DNA of 64,000 nt from Thermoflexibacter ruber (GTDB lineage Bacteria > Bacteroidota > Bacteroidia > Cytophagales > Thermoflexibacteraceae), in the NCBI RefSeq assembly GCF_900113045.1, contig NZ_FONY01000003.1, forward strand, positions 124,001-188,000, read 5' to 3'. The translations under genes and the position numbers were made by a program. Below are positions 1 to 7,677 of this stretch, in pieces (position 1 is the first letter of the stretch; the number at the start of each line of letters is the position of its first letter). Below the pieces are notes generated by a model, which worked only from the letters and a program-made list of their open reading frames with translations, was not told the origin of the DNA and did no database searches.

Positions 1-248
1 CAGGCAATACGTGGATGATTACACAAAACTCACGGCAAGGTTCTCAATTCTTGTTACAAAATTTTTGGCGTGAGATTGCTGTCGGTACGGGACTTGGTTT
101 GCGATTTGATTTTTCTTTAGTGATTATGCGCTTTGATTTTGGCATCAAAGTCTGGAATCCTGCCCTGCCCCTCAATCAAAGGTTTGTACTTACCCAATGG
201 ACTCCCAAAGAAACTACCTTTAACTTAGGAATCGGGTATCCTTTTTAG
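1..248 (+). CDS. C-terminal fragment of an Omp85/BamA-TamA family outer-membrane beta-barrel protein
   Basis: The reading frame is open from the window edge (first full codon at base 3) to the TAG at 246-248, so only the last 81 or so residues are visible. They contain alternating aromatic and polar beta-strands, including a GLGLRFDFS stretch followed by MRFDFGIKV, and end in Tyr-Pro-Phe. These are typical of the last strands of a bacterial surface-antigen (D15/BamA/TamA-like) barrel and of the terminal-Phe outer-membrane insertion signal. Such proteins insert beta-barrels into the outer membrane or translocate proteins. Which subfamily this is (BamA, TamA or a Bacteroidota TamL lipoprotein) cannot be decided without the N-terminal POTRA region. 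The ATG at 15 is internal, not the start. Confidence 0.72.
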   Translation, partial: GNTWMITQNSRQGSQFLLQNFWREIAVGTGLGLRFDFSLVIMRFDFGIKVWNPALPLNQRFVLTQWTPKETTFNLGIGYPF

Positions 249-274
249 AGTGAGTTCCATTCATAGCAAAAAAG

Positions 275-299
275 CCTATAAGGTCTGTTGCCTTATAGG
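275..299. terminator. Bidirectional terminator hairpin between convergent genes
   Basis: A perfect 9-bp inverted repeat (275-283 with 291-299, CCTATAAGG) encloses a 7-base loop. A-rich sequence lies before it and T-rich sequence after it, so it can act for both the barrel gene (+) and the regulator gene (-). Confidence 0.7.
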
Positions 300-315
300 T
301 CTAAGTGCTTTTTAT

Positions 316-1104
316 CTAACTCTTCATTTCTATTCGGTCTAAACGAGCCTCCAAAGAAGTCAATTTGGACAAAATATCGCTACCACTTTCGTTTTCCAAC
401 CATGAAGATAGTTTCCAAGTTACTTTCCAAATTTCCAAAATCTCATCATGTCGGAGATTAAAAGCAGGGTGTCTTTGGAAATTATCAGAAAGACAAGTAA
501 TGTAATTAGGATTTTCTTTGTTAGCAATACGCTTGATTTGCAAGCCATTAGGCTCAGAAGCGATTACGCATATATCTCCATTTTTGAGATAATCCCACTC
601 TGTTCTATCACAGCGATAGCAAAAAACATAGTCCCCATCATGCAAAGTAGGCATCATACTATCCCCACTTACTTGGAGGGCATAATATTGCTTACCACTG
701 AGCAAAGAGGAAGGTAGCTGTACAGCATCTAACTGCTCAAAATACTCTTGTGATTGATAGCCACTCAAAAAATTAGCCGCTGCACGGCGGTTTATCAGAG
801 GTATCGTTTTGTTGCCCGCTAAGTCTTGGGTAGTTACTATCCATCTTTCTTGTGGCGTTTTGTTGCTTTCGCTTTTGAGCATCTCTCCTCTGCCTGTAAG
901 TAGCCAATCTACGTTTACATCAGGATAATAATTAGCAATTTTGTTAAGTACCTCAAACCCGGGTTTGCTTTGTTGTTTTCCTTTTGTATAATTATTGATA
1001 ACCGCAGGTTTTACGCCCAAAGAATCTGCGAATCTTTTTTCATTGCCATCTGCGAAATAGTCTATAATCGCAGTAAGCCTTTGACTAACAACATTTTGAT
1101 TCAT
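316..1104 (-). CDS. XRE/S24 (LexA/CI-like) transcriptional repressor
   Basis: The 262-residue protein has an N-terminal helix-turn-helix of the kind common in Bacteroidota (about residues 5-72, ending in the VDWLLTGRGEM motif seen in many of these proteins). A C-terminal LexA-type S24 peptidase domain covers about 100-232. The expected catalytic pair is present: Ser149 in SGDSMMPTL and Lys191 in LQIKRI. A short coiled-coil-like tail follows. The family binds operators as a dimer, and many members self-cleave at an Ala-Gly bond when RecA filaments form. Here the corresponding segment (RRAAANFLSGY, about 106-116) reads Ala-Asn rather than Ala-Gly, so SOS-type cleavage is doubtful. The gene diverges from the small gene at 1358 across an AT-rich region with three regularly spaced repeats, which are candidate operators. 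Targets are not known. Confidence 0.85.
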   Translation of the reverse strand: MNQNVVSQRLTAIIDYFADGNEKRFADSLGVKPAVINNYTKGKQQSKPGFEVLNKIANYYPDVNVDWLLTGRGEMLKSESNKTPQERWIVTTQDLAGNKTIPLINRRAAANFLSGYQSQEYFEQLDAVQLPSSLLSGKQYYALQVSGDSMMPTLHDGDYVFCYRCDRTEWDYLKNGDICVIASEPNGLQIKRIANKENPNYITCLSDNFQRHPAFNLRHDEILEIWKVTWKLSSWLENESGSDILSKLTSLEARLDRIEMKS

Positions 1105-1184
1105 ATATCTTATCTTTTTTTATATTAAAAATGTTGAATTCCTATCTTTAAAGAAGTCAAAAATAAAAATTAATTTAATATGAA

Positions 1185-1262
1185 AATATTTATTGAATTA
1201 CGCTTGCTTTTATCAATTAATATTTATTAACTTTGTTACAGCAAAATAAATTAATATTTATT
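1185..1262. promoter_or_regulatory. Three direct repeats at exact 34-bp spacing in a divergent intergenic region (candidate operators)
   Basis: The 10-mer AATATTTATT occurs at 1185-1194, 1219-1228 and 1253-1262, each start exactly 34 bp from the next. The second and third copies extend to 14 identical bases (1215-1228 and 1249-1262). They lie between the S24 repressor and the divergent 74-residue gene. I infer operators for the neighbouring repressor. The region is AT-rich, so chance recurrence of the 10-mer is possible, but the equal spacing is suggestive. Confidence 0.45.
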
Positions 1263-1357
1263 TATTTTCCAAATATAATTAGCAGAAATTTAAGAAATTA
1301 ACGAAAGTTTCTTTTTTAATTTTTAAAAATTTATCTTTTTATCAATATTTAATCTCT

Positions 1358-1582
1358 ATGGAAACTTTAAAAAATGATGTATTTTTCCAAAATTTTGTGG
1401 AAGAATTAGGAGATAAGCAGGTATTACTTATCAATAAAAATAAAAAAAATATTTTGGTGTGTTATGACTTGTTGGAAGGTATGCAGACAAAAAAGCATTT
1501 ACCGCAAAGTATAATAACTAAGGAGGTAAATGCTTTAACAGGAGAGTTTTATGCAAAAATAGAGCGTGAAAATATCCTTTAA
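1358..1582 (+). CDS. Small protein of unknown function (74 aa), divergent from the S24 repressor
   Basis: A 74-residue acidic and lysine-rich soluble protein with no signal peptide, membrane segment or motif that I recognise. It starts at ATG 1358 after an AT-rich stretch and ends with TAA at 1580-1582, which overlaps the stop codon of the convergent aminopeptidase gene. No clear Shine-Dalgarno sequence is visible, which is usual for this phylum. Its position opposite a LexA-like repressor, with regularly spaced repeats between them, suggests it may be under that repressor's control. It is not a recognised antirepressor or toxin. It is supported as a gene mainly by its reading frame and context. 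Confidence 0.5.
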   Translation: METLKNDVFFQNFVEELGDKQVLLINKNKKNILVCYDLLEGMQTKKHLPQSIITKEVNALTGEFYAKIERENIL

Positions 1583-3048
1583 AACTGACTGAGGAAATTG
1601 GTTAAAAGGCGAACTCCGTAGCCTGTGGCACTTCTCGCTGAAGAATAGGGATTGTCTGTAAATGCTACGCCTGCAATATCCAAATGTACCCAAGCAGGGT
1701 GTTTATCTATAAATTTTTCTAAGAACTTAGCGGCGGTAACTGCTCCCGCAGGACGTCCTCCTAAATTTTTGACATCTGCCATGTCTGACTTTATCTGCTT
1801 GTCGTACTCTTCCCAAAGGGGCAATCTCCAAACTTTTTCTCCTGTCTGCTCTCCTATTTTGCTAAGTTGGATTGCCAATTCATCATTGTTGGTAAACATA
1901 CCCGCCGCATGATAACCTAAGGCAACCACACATGCCCCAGTCAAGGTCGCTAAGTCTATGATAACATCTGGCTCAAAGTTTTTCTTTATATAAGCCAATC
2001 CGTCAGCTAAAATCACTCGCCCTTCTGCATCGGTATCCTCTATCTCTACGCTTAGCCCTGAGTAGGTTTTTATGATGGAACCAGGATAGATGGCTTTCCC
2101 ACTCAGCATATTGTCAGTAGCAGGAACAACTCCTATCACATGCACAGGCAGGGCTAAGCGTGCCGCCGCCTCTACCGCACCTATGACTGCTGCTGCCCCT
2201 GCCATGTCGCACTTCATTTGCCACATTCCTTCTGACGGTTTGATAGAGATGCCTCCTGTATCAAAAGTTACCCCTTTGCCCACTAAGCCTACTTTCTTGG
2301 TAGTTTGTTTTTCAGGTTTATACTCCATGATAATAAAAGTAGGAGGTGTATCACTGCCTTGATTAATTGCCAGCAAGCCTCCTAAGCCAATCGCTTTGAT
2401 TTCTTCTAAGTGTAAAACTTTTACACTAAAATTATATGCTTTCCCTGCCTCCTCAGCAAACTCAGCTAATTTTAATGAATTAAGGATATTGGGAGGAAGA
2501 TTTACCAAATCAAATACTTTTTGTTGGGTAGAGGCGAGAATCACCCCCCTTTTAATTGCTTGTTGGGTTAAAGAATTTAGATGAGTAGGAAAAACAAAAG
2601 ACACATTTTGAGGGAACTTAGCAGGCTTTTCTTCTTGCTTAAATTTGGCTATTTGATAAGTGGCTAATTCTGCTCCATTTGCACAAGCCTCTACGGCTGT
2701 GGCTACTTCCTGCTCCACTGCCTTTTCTACAACATAGTCAAGGTGTATGATGACCTCTTCGCCTAATTTTTCTTTCTGCTTGTGAAATACAAGTCTGATA
2801 GCATTTCTCAAAGTTTCTGTTTTGAAATTGTCTCCTAAACCTAACAGCAAGATTTTTTCACTTAGCCCTGCTTGGCTACCGTAGATAAGTAAGGTTTCCT
2901 CATTGCTTGCTTTGAAGTCTTGTGCTACGGCACTTGGCAAGCCAAAATTGGTAGTAAGACTTTCCAAATTTAATACTAAATCCTTTGTAGTCAAAGGAAT
3001 AATGAGGGTATGCTTTTTATCCGCTTTTTCTATTACTTGAAAGTTCAT
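1579..3048 (-). CDS. pepA: Leucyl aminopeptidase (M17 family)
   Basis: A 489-residue cytosolic M17 zinc aminopeptidase that removes N-terminal residues from peptides, normally as a hexamer with two metal ions. All expected residues are present and sit 12 positions before their E. coli PepA counterparts: metal ligands Lys258, Asp263, Asp281, Asp340 and Glu342, and catalytic Lys270 and Arg344. The usual NTDAEGR signature reads DTDAEGR here, with Asn changed to Asp just before the metal-binding Asp. The N-terminal macro-like domain (about 1-170) is diverged as usual. The gene lies 95 bp downstream of moaC on the same strand. A TATATTTG sequence on the minus strand (3088-3081) could be its own -7 promoter element. 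The stop codon overlaps that of the small plus-strand gene. Confidence 0.95.
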   Translation of the reverse strand: MNFQVIEKADKKHTLIIPLTTKDLVLNLESLTTNFGLPSAVAQDFKASNEETLLIYGSQAGLSEKILLLGLGDNFKTETLRNAIRLVFHKQKEKLGEEVIIHLDYVVEKAVEQEVATAVEACANGAELATYQIAKFKQEEKPAKFPQNVSFVFPTHLNSLTQQAIKRGVILASTQQKVFDLVNLPPNILNSLKLAEFAEEAGKAYNFSVKVLHLEEIKAIGLGGLLAINQGSDTPPTFIIMEYKPEKQTTKKVGLVGKGVTFDTGGISIKPSEGMWQMKCDMAGAAAVIGAVEAAARLALPVHVIGVVPATDNMLSGKAIYPGSIIKTYSGLSVEIEDTDAEGRVILADGLAYIKKNFEPDVIIDLATLTGACVVALGYHAAGMFTNNDELAIQLSKIGEQTGEKVWRLPLWEEYDKQIKSDMADVKNLGGRPAGAVTAAKFLEKFIDKHPAWVHLDIAGVAFTDNPYSSARSATGYGVRLLTNFLSQF

Positions 3049-3143
3049 ATTTTTAAATCAATAAAGAATAAAGTATTTTACAAATATAGGCACATTGCAG
3101 GAACTTGCTCTTGCTTTTGTGTAATTCTTTTTGCCATAGCGGA

Positions 3144-3620
3144 TTAAGGATTTCTTACAAAATCGCTTTTCCCTCCTTTTTTTTCTAATAATTTGATTTC
3201 TTTGATGAGAATATCATGCGAAAAAGCCTTGCACATATCGTAAATCGTCAAAGCCGCAATGCTTGCCCCTGTGAGAGCCTCCATTTCTACTCCTGTTTTA
3301 GCCGTGATAGTTGCTGTACAGTGGATAATTACTTCATTTTGAGTACTAACTTGTATAGTAATATGGCAATTTTCCAAGCCTAAACTATGGCAAAGCGGAA
3401 TCAACTCTCCTGTTTTTTTCGCTCCCATGATGCCTGCGATTATGGCTGTTTGGAAAACACTTCCTTTTTTAGTATGTATATCATTATTAACCAAATGCCG
3501 TAAAATATCATCATTCAAAACGACAATAGCTTGTGCTTTGGCTATTCGCTTGGTAGCTTTTTTCTCGCTCACATCTACCATGTTAGGATTACCTGATTCG
3601 TCTAAGTGGGAAAAACTCAT
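3144..3620 (-). CDS. moaC: Cyclic pyranopterin monophosphate synthase MoaC (molybdenum cofactor biosynthesis)
   Basis: A 158-residue protein covering the whole MoaC family length. It converts the MoaA product (3',8-cyclo-GTP) to cyclic pyranopterin monophosphate in the first stage of molybdopterin synthesis and acts as a hexamer in the cytosol. Recognisable family blocks are MVDVSEKKATKR near the N-terminus, KKGSVFQTAIIAGI with AKKTGELIPLCHSL in the middle, and GVEMEALTGAS followed by DMCKA near the C-terminus. The start ATG at 3620 gives the normal N-terminus. No other moa or moe gene is in the window, so the pathway must be completed elsewhere. Confidence 0.95.
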   Translation of the reverse strand: MSFSHLDESGNPNMVDVSEKKATKRIAKAQAIVVLNDDILRHLVNNDIHTKKGSVFQTAIIAGIMGAKKTGELIPLCHSLGLENCHITIQVSTQNEVIIHCTATITAKTGVEMEALTGASIAALTIYDMCKAFSHDILIKEIKLLEKKGGKSDFVRNP

Positions 3621-3773
3621 CTTTGATATTATTTTTTTAACATATTTTTACTTTTATACAAAAATAACTCTTTTCCTCTGATTTTAAGTAATCCTTTTTA
3701 ATTTTGAATCCGAAAAACGCAATTAATCATTTATTTGTCAGTTTTTAGAAAACAGCAACAAACCAATCAAAAA

Positions 3774-5096
3774 ATGCAAGAATCCAAAAGTAGTATCACT
3801 TTTGAGGTAACAGGTGGTACACCCTTAAAAGGAGAAATTACTCCTCAAGGAGCAAAAAATGAGGCTTTACAAATTCTATGTGCCGTTTTACTTACTCCCG
3901 AGACAGTAACTATTCATAACATACCCAATATCAGAGATGTGAATAAATTGATAGAACTTTTAACGGACTTGGGGGTAGAAGTCAAAAAAATAAGTGCAGA
4001 TACTTATAGCTTTACAGCAAAACATGTAAATCTCAATTTTTTAGAAACCCCTGATTTCAAGCAAAAGGCAGCGGCTTTGCGTGGCTCTATTATGATTTTA
4101 GGTCCTCTTTTGGCTCGCTTTGGCAAGGCAAAAATGCCCAAACCGGGAGGCGACAAGATAGGACGACGAAGGCTGGATACGCACTTTCTTGGTTTCCAGA
4201 GATTAGGGGCAAGGTTTAACTATGATGCCGACGATAATTTTTATGAAATAGATGCCTCTCAGCTACAAGGTTGCTATATCCTTCTGGACGAGGCATCAGT
4301 AACAGGAACAGCCAATGTAGTGATGACGGCTGTATTGGCAAAAGGGAAAACAACTATTTATAATGCCGCTTGCGAGCCTTATCTCCAACAACTTTGCCTT
4401 ATGTTGAACCGCATGGGTGCAAAAATTTCTGGGGTCGGCTCTAATTTGCTACACATAGAAGGGGTAGAGAGTTTAGGAGGAACTGAGCATACGATGTTAC
4501 CTGATATGATTGAAATAGGTAGTTTTATTGGCATGGCGGCGATGACTGCCTCTGAAATCACGATTAAAAATGCACGCATAGACCAATTAGGTCTGATTCC
4601 TACGATTTTCCAACGCTTAGGAATCCAACTGGAGTTTCGCAATGATGACATCTATATTCCTGCTCAGGAGCATTACGAGATTGAAAAGTTCATAGATGGC
4701 TCTATTTTGACCATTGCCGATGCCCCTTGGCCTGGATTTACGCCAGACTTGCTTAGCATAGTTTTAGTAACTGCTACCCAAGCCAAAGGCACAGTACTTA
4801 TTCATCAAAAAATGTTTGAAAGTCGTTTGTTTTTCGTAGATAAACTAATAGACATGGGTGCGCAGATTATTCTTTGCGACCCTCACAGAGCCACGGTCAT
4901 TGGCTTAGACAGAACCTATCCGCTAAGGGCAATCTCTATGACCTCTCCCGACATTCGCGCAGGGGTTTCTCTGCTGATTGCCGCTATGTCAGCTAATGGC
5001 ACGAGCATCATTCGCAATGCCGAGCAAATAGATAGAGGTTATCAAGAAATAGATACAAGGTTAAATGCCTTAGGTGCAAAAATTAAAAGGATATAG
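3774..5096 (+). CDS. murA: UDP-N-acetylglucosamine 1-carboxyvinyltransferase MurA, Asp-type (fosfomycin-insensitive form)
   Basis: A 440-residue EPSP-synthase-fold enzyme that transfers enolpyruvate to UDP-GlcNAc, the committed first step of peptidoglycan synthesis in the cytosol. The N-terminal block (FEVTGGTPLKGEI, then PQGAKNEALQ) and the DMIEIGSFIGMAA and TSPDIRAG blocks are clear. The active-site loop reads KPGGDKIGRRR, so residue 127 is Asp where E. coli has Cys115. Asp forms are known in Bacteroidota, chlamydiae and mycobacteria and are not alkylated by fosfomycin. I chose ATG 3774 because the frame upstream only offers TTG at 3735, which would add a 13-residue tail not typical of the family. 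It stands alone and converges with the transaldolase-CBS gene. Confidence 0.95.
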   Translation: MQESKSSITFEVTGGTPLKGEITPQGAKNEALQILCAVLLTPETVTIHNIPNIRDVNKLIELLTDLGVEVKKISADTYSFTAKHVNLNFLETPDFKQKAAALRGSIMILGPLLARFGKAKMPKPGGDKIGRRRLDTHFLGFQRLGARFNYDADDNFYEIDASQLQGCYILLDEASVTGTANVVMTAVLAKGKTTIYNAACEPYLQQLCLMLNRMGAKISGVGSNLLHIEGVESLGGTEHTMLPDMIEIGSFIGMAAMTASEITIKNARIDQLGLIPTIFQRLGIQLEFRNDDIYIPAQEHYEIEKFIDGSILTIADAPWPGFTPDLLSIVLVTATQAKGTVLIHQKMFESRLFFVDKLIDMGAQIILCDPHRATVIGLDRTYPLRAISMTSPDIRAGVSLLIAAMSANGTSIIRNAEQIDRGYQEIDTRLNALGAKIKRI

Positions 5097-5213
5097 CTTG
5101 AAAGGCGAATTTAATTAGTTCAACTTTTTTGTGCGTTCTTTTAATTCCTACGGCACTGAATAAAAAAACGTTTTAATTTGCTCAATTACTTATAATCCCT
5201 CATTTGATTCATA

Positions 5214-5256
5214 AAACCCACAGCAGTTAGCAATGATTTGCAACTACTGTGGGTTT
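5214..5256. terminator. Long bidirectional terminator hairpin between murA and the transaldolase-CBS gene
   Basis: An imperfect inverted repeat (5214-5233 with 5238-5256) begins with ten paired positions (AAACCCACAG against CTGTGGGTTT) and continues AGTT and GCAA with one mismatch and one bulge. The loop is short. The A-rich left flank and T-rich right end suit termination in both directions. Confidence 0.75.
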
Positions 5257-5270
5257 ACACATAATTCCTA

Positions 5271-6293
5271 CTAATAAATGTCCAATCCCACCAAGTCCTG
5301 CACATCTATCATGCCTATGGGCTTGCCGTTCTCTGCGACTACGATATTGTCTATTTCTTTCTTTTTAAAAATCTGATGCGCCTCTTGGAGCAGAGCAGAA
5401 GGGCTGATGGTAATAGGAAGATTGAATTGGAAGTCAGTGAGTTTCTTTTGCAATACGCTTTCACCCTGCTCTTGCAAGTTTCTTCTCAAATCTCCGTCAG
5501 TGAATACGCCAATAAGTTTTTGGTTTTCATCTATTATCGAAACCGCTCCAAATCCATGCTTGCTCATTTCTACCAAAGCGTCTAAAATCGTATCCGACAG
5601 GGAAATAGTGGGGTTGGCAGATTTCATTACTTCGCTTACTTTCATAGTCATCAGCTTAGTATGCTCTATGAATTGCTGAGTCCCAAGCGTAGTAAAGTTA
5701 TTCTCTGTCAAGGCTTTCATCACCTTCCAAGGCACTGTACAAGTATGTACGCCTATATTGATAGCGTTTCTTACATGTTCGGCATGACGTACAGAAGAAA
5801 ACATGATTTTAGAGTTGTAGCCGTAGTAATTTACTGCTTGTACGCACTGCTCTACCAAAGCAAGGGCATCATGTCCTTGGTCTTGCAAGCGACCGACCAA
5901 TGGGCAAACGTAAGTTGCACCTGCGGCCATTGCCATATAAGCCTGTTGCAAGGTGTAAACCAAGTGAACATTGACCATCAAACCCTCATCTACTAATTTC
6001 TTGCAAGCCGCAACTCCATGCAAAGAAACAGGAATTTTAAATACAGTAGTTTTTGGGTCTAAACCCAAGCCCAACAAGCGATGTGCCTCATTGACAATTT
6101 CTTCCACACTTTCTCCTAAGGCTTCTATTTGCAGGATAGGCACCATCTTCGCCAATTTCAAAATCATGCCATCTATATCTGTTACACCTTCTCTGTGCAT
6201 GAAAGTAGGCGTTGTCGTCAGTCCTGTCAAAAAGCCCAACTTGAATGCTTCCTCGATTTCTTTTATATCTACGGAGTCTAAATAAAGTTCCAT
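5271..6293 (-). CDS. Transaldolase/fructose-6-phosphate-aldolase-like enzyme fused to a KpsF-type CBS domain pair
   Basis: A 340-residue protein. Residues 1-215 form a small (TalC/FSA-type) class I aldolase barrel. Visible landmarks are LYLD (Asp6), TTTPT at 26-30 where FSA has TTNPS, Glu57 where FSA has Gln59 and transaldolase B has Glu96, Schiff-base Lys86 in FKIPVS, and Arg135 in VGRLQD. The Glu suggests transaldolase rather than simple aldolase chemistry. Residues 216-340 are two CBS domains whose VFTDGDLRR segment matches the regulatory tail of arabinose-5-phosphate isomerase KpsF/KdsD much better than generic CBS proteins. I infer that the CBS pair senses a nucleotide or sugar phosphate and controls the aldolase. 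It follows a KDPG aldolase gene (170-bp gap, same strand). The reading frame is continuous, so the fusion is not a frameshift product. Confidence 0.82.
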   Translation of the reverse strand: MELYLDSVDIKEIEEAFKLGFLTGLTTTPTFMHREGVTDIDGMILKLAKMVPILQIEALGESVEEIVNEAHRLLGLGLDPKTTVFKIPVSLHGVAACKKLVDEGLMVNVHLVYTLQQAYMAMAAGATYVCPLVGRLQDQGHDALALVEQCVQAVNYYGYNSKIMFSSVRHAEHVRNAINIGVHTCTVPWKVMKALTENNFTTLGTQQFIEHTKLMTMKVSEVMKSANPTISLSDTILDALVEMSKHGFGAVSIIDENQKLIGVFTDGDLRRNLQEQGESVLQKKLTDFQFNLPITISPSALLQEAHQIFKKKEIDNIVVAENGKPIGMIDVQDLVGLDIY

Positions 6294-6463
6294 GATTGGA
6301 GTAATAAATTATGAGTTGTAAGTTATAAGTTATTAAAAATGAATAACTGCTAAATAACCATTGACAATTAGATTTATCAATTAGTCATTATTGCTAAAAG
6401 TGCCGCAAAGTTAATGCGTATTTTTGAAAGATTAAATTTTGAAGGTGAAAGTTTTATCTTCCT

Positions 6464-7144
6464 TTACTTTGTATGCTGTACTCTCCATGCTTGGAGTATG
6501 CCGATAGCTGTTTTTACTTTGTCTTCAATAAATTGAAAATCTTTGCGTTGTAATACTTCTTTGGGAAAAAGTTGAGAACCCATGCCCACGCAGCTTACTC
6601 CTGCGCCAAACCATTCTTCTATGCTTTCTTGGGTAGGGCTAACTCCTCCTGTTACCATGACATTTGTCCAAGGCATGGGGGCTTTCAAAGCCTTCACAAA
6701 AGAAGGTTTAAATACTTCGCCGGGGAATACTTTGACTACTTCAGCTCCTAACTCCTCCGCTTTGGAGATTTCGCTTAGTGTGGCACAACCCGGTATCCAT
6801 AAAATCTTTCTACGATTGCAAGTATAAGCCGTTTCAGGATGCAAAATAGGAGAAACTACAAAATTTGCTCCTAATTGAATATACAAGGCGGCAGTACTTG
6901 CGTCCATTATCGTACCTACCCCCATTATCATTTCAGGAAAGTTTTTTGTTGCATATTTGCTGAGTTCGGCAAAAACCTCATGGGCAAAATCATCTCTGTT
7001 AGTAAACTCAAAAATGCGAATTCCCCCTTGGTAACAGGCTTGTAATACGCCTTTACAGACCTCAATATCAGGGTGATAAAAAACAGGAATGATGCCTGTG
7101 GCTTCCATTTTTAAAAATACATCAATGCGTCTGAATCGTGCCAT
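6464..7144 (-). CDS. eda: KDPG/KHG aldolase (2-dehydro-3-deoxyphosphogluconate aldolase)
   Basis: A 226-residue class I aldolase that cleaves 2-keto-3-deoxy-6-phosphogluconate to pyruvate and glyceraldehyde 3-phosphate (Entner-Doudoroff and uronate catabolism) and can act on 4-hydroxy-2-oxoglutarate. Family marks are Glu46 and Arg50 in FEFTNRDD, the MGVGT block at about 74-78, the IPGC block at about 117-120, Schiff-base Lys138 in VVKVFPG, and VTGGVSP near 164. It lies upstream of the transaldolase-CBS gene on the same strand with a 170-bp AT-rich gap, so the two may share regulation without being tightly coupled. No KDPG dehydratase or uronate gene is nearby, so the physiological substrate is inferred only from the family. 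Confidence 0.9.
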   Translation of the reverse strand: MARFRRIDVFLKMEATGIIPVFYHPDIEVCKGVLQACYQGGIRIFEFTNRDDFAHEVFAELSKYATKNFPEMIMGVGTIMDASTAALYIQLGANFVVSPILHPETAYTCNRRKILWIPGCATLSEISKAEELGAEVVKVFPGEVFKPSFVKALKAPMPWTNVMVTGGVSPTQESIEEWFGAGVSCVGMGSQLFPKEVLQRKDFQFIEDKVKTAIGILQAWRVQHTK

Positions 7145-7677
7145 ATATCTTGGATAATTAGTTTAGTGGAACAAAGGTAGAGAAATAATATCTTTTATTT
7201 ACAAAATACCTAATTCAGACAACCTTTATTTTACACTTTCGTATAAGGAAATTTAAAAAAAATAATTATTTGTATAACCGTTTTCGCAAATAAAAATAGA
7301 TATATATTTTTGATCAAAATCGCATAAACGAATATTAATAATATGTTAAATCAGCTTTTTTTATGATTAACTTTTCAAAAAAACTTACATTCTATTGAAA
7401 AAATCAAAACCTTTTTATTTAAAATATTGATTTTAAGCGCTTTAATTTTATATATTTTATTTTTAATAGATTTCAATAAAATTTGACAAAATAGAAGGGC
7501 AAATTAAATAGCTGTTTTTAAGCAACTTATGTTTTTAAGCTCTACTAAGCCTTACATGACAAAATCTTTACAAGCCTCCCCTCGATTTGCTTTGTATTAG
7601 AAAATTTGCAAATTTTGCAACGAAATATTTTAAATATTTCAAAAAATTATTCTTTAACTAAAACTTTTTTAAAAAGA
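7145..7677. other. Long AT-rich intergenic region with two perfect palindromes before a secreted-protein gene
   Basis: No gene is visible in these 533 bases. The end closest to the next gene contains a perfect 16-bp palindrome (7601-7616, AAAATTTGCAAATTTT) and a perfect inverted repeat GAAATATTT-T-AAATATTTC (7622-7640). Both lie within 80 bp of the ATG at 7678. They may be operator sites or leader-RNA structures. The length is exceptional for this compact window and suggests complex regulation or a long leader. Confidence 0.4.

Noticed and set aside
3735-3773. TTG start for murA giving a 13-residue N-terminal extension
   Set aside because: The family normally begins close to the strand FEVxGG; ATG 3774 fits this, and the extension is low-complexity and polar.
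6301-6400. AT-rich TTATGAGTTATAAGTTA-like segment as a specific repeat shared with 42731-42820
   Set aside because: The likeness is loose and composed of low-complexity TAA/TTA words; no exact shared block long enough to support a repeat.
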